DNA from: Thalassobacillus sp. CUG 92003
GTDB taxonomy: Bacteria; Bacillota; Bacilli; Bacillales; Halobacillaceae
Assembly: GCF_013618635.1 (NCBI RefSeq)
Contig: NZ_JABLSJ010000014.1
Coordinates: forward strand, 27,050-91,049
Direction: 5' to 3'
Length of the DNA stretch: 64,000 nucleotides
Of this stretch, positions 62,860 to 64,000 are shown piece after piece. Both the position numbers and the translations under genes were made by a program. Each line of letters opens with the position of its first letter. Positions within the stretch are counted from its first letter, which is position 1. The notes under the pieces were generated by a model. That model saw nothing but the letters and a program-made list of their open reading frames with translations, had not been told where the DNA came from and did no database searches.

Positions 62860-63735
62860 ATGGAAGATTTACTGCGTCCTATCTATCAAGAAAGAGCAAG
62901 CCATCCGAACACGTTGGGAATCTTGATTTTAGAAAAGAAAAAACCGATCAGCCCAGTAACTGATAATTTTGATGTCATCTTATTCATTATTGTCCAAAAT
63001 GCCGATGATCCGTGGTATGTCAAACACTATGAATTTGAAAATAAATCAGCAGCTATGCATATAGTAGATGAAGAATTATTAAGTCAGTGGATTGATACAA
63101 GCTCGTACCGTAGAGCAGTGGAATGGTTAGTGGAAGGTTCCATCATTTATGAGCGCAATGAGTACGTCACGCAATTAAAAGAGAAGATGAGAACATTTCC
63201 GCAGCGAAAACGCGATTTGAAAAAAGCGATCGAATTTGCCAAGCTGATTCGAAGCTATAGTGAGTCCAAAGACCTTTATGAATCTCATCAGCACCTAGAC
63301 GCTTTCAGCAGAATGGTGCACTCCCTCCATTATCTCGCGCGTCTAGCGATTATTGAAAAAGGGTTCCACCCTGAAGTAACGGTATGGAATCAAGTGAGAA
63401 AAATTGAACCGGAAATCTATAAGCTGTATGAAGAATTGATTGAAAGCGGCGAATCCACCGAAAAACGGGTCCAGCTTATGTTGTTGGCCGTTGAGCATGC
63501 CATCAGCAAACGTTCCGTATCAAGCGCGCGCCATCTATTAGAGCTGATGGATGAAAAAGAGGAGCCCTGGACATTCGGGGAGCTAAAAGTTCACCCGGAA
63601 ATTACGCCTTATGCTTTAGATCTCACGGCGATGATCGAGTATTTAACGGAAAAAGAGATCATTGATGTGGTATTGAACGAAACGAAAGGAACCCACATTT
63701 ATCACCGAAAATATAAGGTGAGGCGGCACGATTGA
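62860..63735 (+). CDS. ygxA: Nucleotidyltransferase-like protein YgxA
   Basis: This 291-residue protein has a degenerate nucleotidyltransferase-like N-terminus (DNFDVILFIIV) and a helical C-terminal half (KRDLKKAIEFAKLIRSYSESKDLYES). The catalytic GS and DxD motifs of active nucleotidyltransferases are not evident, so activity is doubtful. It precedes an rRNA operon, exactly as in B. subtilis (ygxA-rrnD). Confidence 0.87.
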   Translation: MEDLLRPIYQERASHPNTLGILILEKKKPISPVTDNFDVILFIIVQNADDPWYVKHYEFENKSAAMHIVDEELLSQWIDTSSYRRAVEWLVEGSIIYERNEYVTQLKEKMRTFPQRKRDLKKAIEFAKLIRSYSESKDLYESHQHLDAFSRMVHSLHYLARLAIIEKGFHPEVTVWNQVRKIEPEIYKLYEELIESGESTEKRVQLMLLAVEHAISKRSVSSARHLLELMDEKEEPWTFGELKVHPEITPYALDLTAMIEYLTEKEIIDVVLNETKGTHIYHRKYKVRRHD

Positions 63736-63752
63736 CGCCTCCCACGTTTTAT

Positions 63753-63785
63753 CCTCTTACATGTATTGGTGTAAGAGGTTTTTTT
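63753..63785 (+). terminator. Rho-independent terminator of ygxA
   Basis: CCTCTTACA pairs with TGTAAGAGG, followed by seven T residues. Confidence 0.88.
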
Positions 63786-63796
63786 ATGAAATGTTA

Positions 63797-63825
63797 TTGA
63801 CGTCTATAAAATGCCATGGTATATT
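63797..63825 (+). promoter_or_regulatory. rRNA operon promoter P1
   Basis: TTGACG (63797-63802) and TATATT (63820-63825), 17-bp spacer, with CCATGG directly before the -10 region. Confidence 0.75.
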
Positions 63826-63881
63826 ATTAAACGTCGCGTTAAGAGAGAGCGGCGGAACGCAAAAATCCATGAAAAAAGTTG

Positions 63882-63910
63882 TTGACTTAAACAGCCCACC
63901 ATGGTATATT
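63882..63910 (+). promoter_or_regulatory. rRNA operon promoter P2
   Basis: TTGACT (63882-63887) and TATATT (63905-63910), 17-bp spacer. It shares CCATGGTATATT with P1. Confidence 0.78.
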
Positions 63911-64000
63911 GATTAAGTCGCTGTTTTGAAGCGGCCAACGCATTTTCGATCTTTGAAAACTGAACAAACCAACCAGTACGTCAATTCAGTTTCTTCTATA
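63911..64000 (+). other. Leader of an rRNA operon (16S gene beyond the edge)
   Basis: The stretch GATCTTTGAAAACTGAACAA (63949-63968) is the standard Bacillaceae pre-16S leader wording. The mature 16S sequence does not begin inside the window. Confidence 0.8.

Overview
The window is a chromosomal segment of a spore-forming member of the Bacillaceae. Evidence for this is strong AGGAGG-type ribosome binding sites with frequent TTG/GTG starts, spore genes (sspK, a gamma-type SASP, a YjcZ-type mini-protein), a SAM-I riboswitch, a T-box leader, CcpA-type cre sites and a PerR whose metal ligands match Bacillus subtilis numbering exactly. The gene order from about 41.1 kb to the right edge follows B. 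subtilis yfhF-recX-yfhH-sspK-yfhJ-yfhP-mutY-(yfhS)-sspE-ygaC-ygaD-ygaE-gsaB-ygaF-perR-ygzB-ygxA-rrn, with insertions and losses. A moderately halophilic genus is plausible but not shown by the sequence.

Layout. 0-11.5 kb: 3' end of a PabA/TrpG amidotransferase, tRNA-Ala(GGC), a membrane protein, a CYP152 fatty-acid peroxygenase, a DUF2254 protein, a DUF2512-like protein, a thermitase-like secreted protease, an MBL-fold hydrolase, a PLD-type nuclease, tRNA-Pro(GGG) and a lipase-like hydrolase. 11.5-20.4 kb: D-galactonate catabolism (KDPGal aldolase, dgoK, dgoD), a VOC protein, then an RpiR regulator divergent from a gluconate operon (gntK, gntP, NAD-type 6-phosphogluconate dehydrogenase) with two cre-like sites and a palindromic candidate operator. 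20.4-23.6 kb: T-box-controlled argGH. 23.6-36.6 kb: a sulfur region with a tcyABC-type cystine transporter, yrrT-luxS-mccA-mccB, a SAM-riboswitch-controlled betaine-homocysteine methyltransferase-like gene and an ssu-type ABC transporter. Three of these transcription units carry a similar 27-bp CymR-like operator just downstream of the -10 box. A DDAH-like gene, a small basic protein and a striking ATATCGGTC repeat array lie between them.

36.6-41 kb: two GNAT acetyltransferases, a secreted DUF3298 protein, a DnaA-box cluster, a tRNA-like structure and an amidohydrolase. 41-51.5 kb: yfhF, recX, an inserted block (HAD phosphatase, glcT, ptsG, ptsH, SDR), then yfhH, small spore genes, yfhJ, yfhP and mutY. 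51.5-64 kb: sspE-type SASP, ygaC, ygaD, ygaE, gsaB, YjcZ, an orphan response regulator, a K+ channel, Bcp, a 2-hydroxyacid dehydrogenase, a cobalamin adenosyltransferase, perR, ygzB and ygxA, ending in tandem rRNA-operon promoters and the leader of a 16S gene that lies outside the window.

The intergenic DNA is rich in short non-coding repeats: a composite family carrying a terminator hairpin (five copies), a long inverted-repeat family (two copies), and a bcr-like family (two copies, one internally deleted). Signals most worth a second look are the hierarchical 20-bp/121-bp ATATCGGTC array, the DnaA-box cluster, the tRNA-like element at 39.4 kb and the CymR-like sites. I found no CRISPR array, transposase or prophage.
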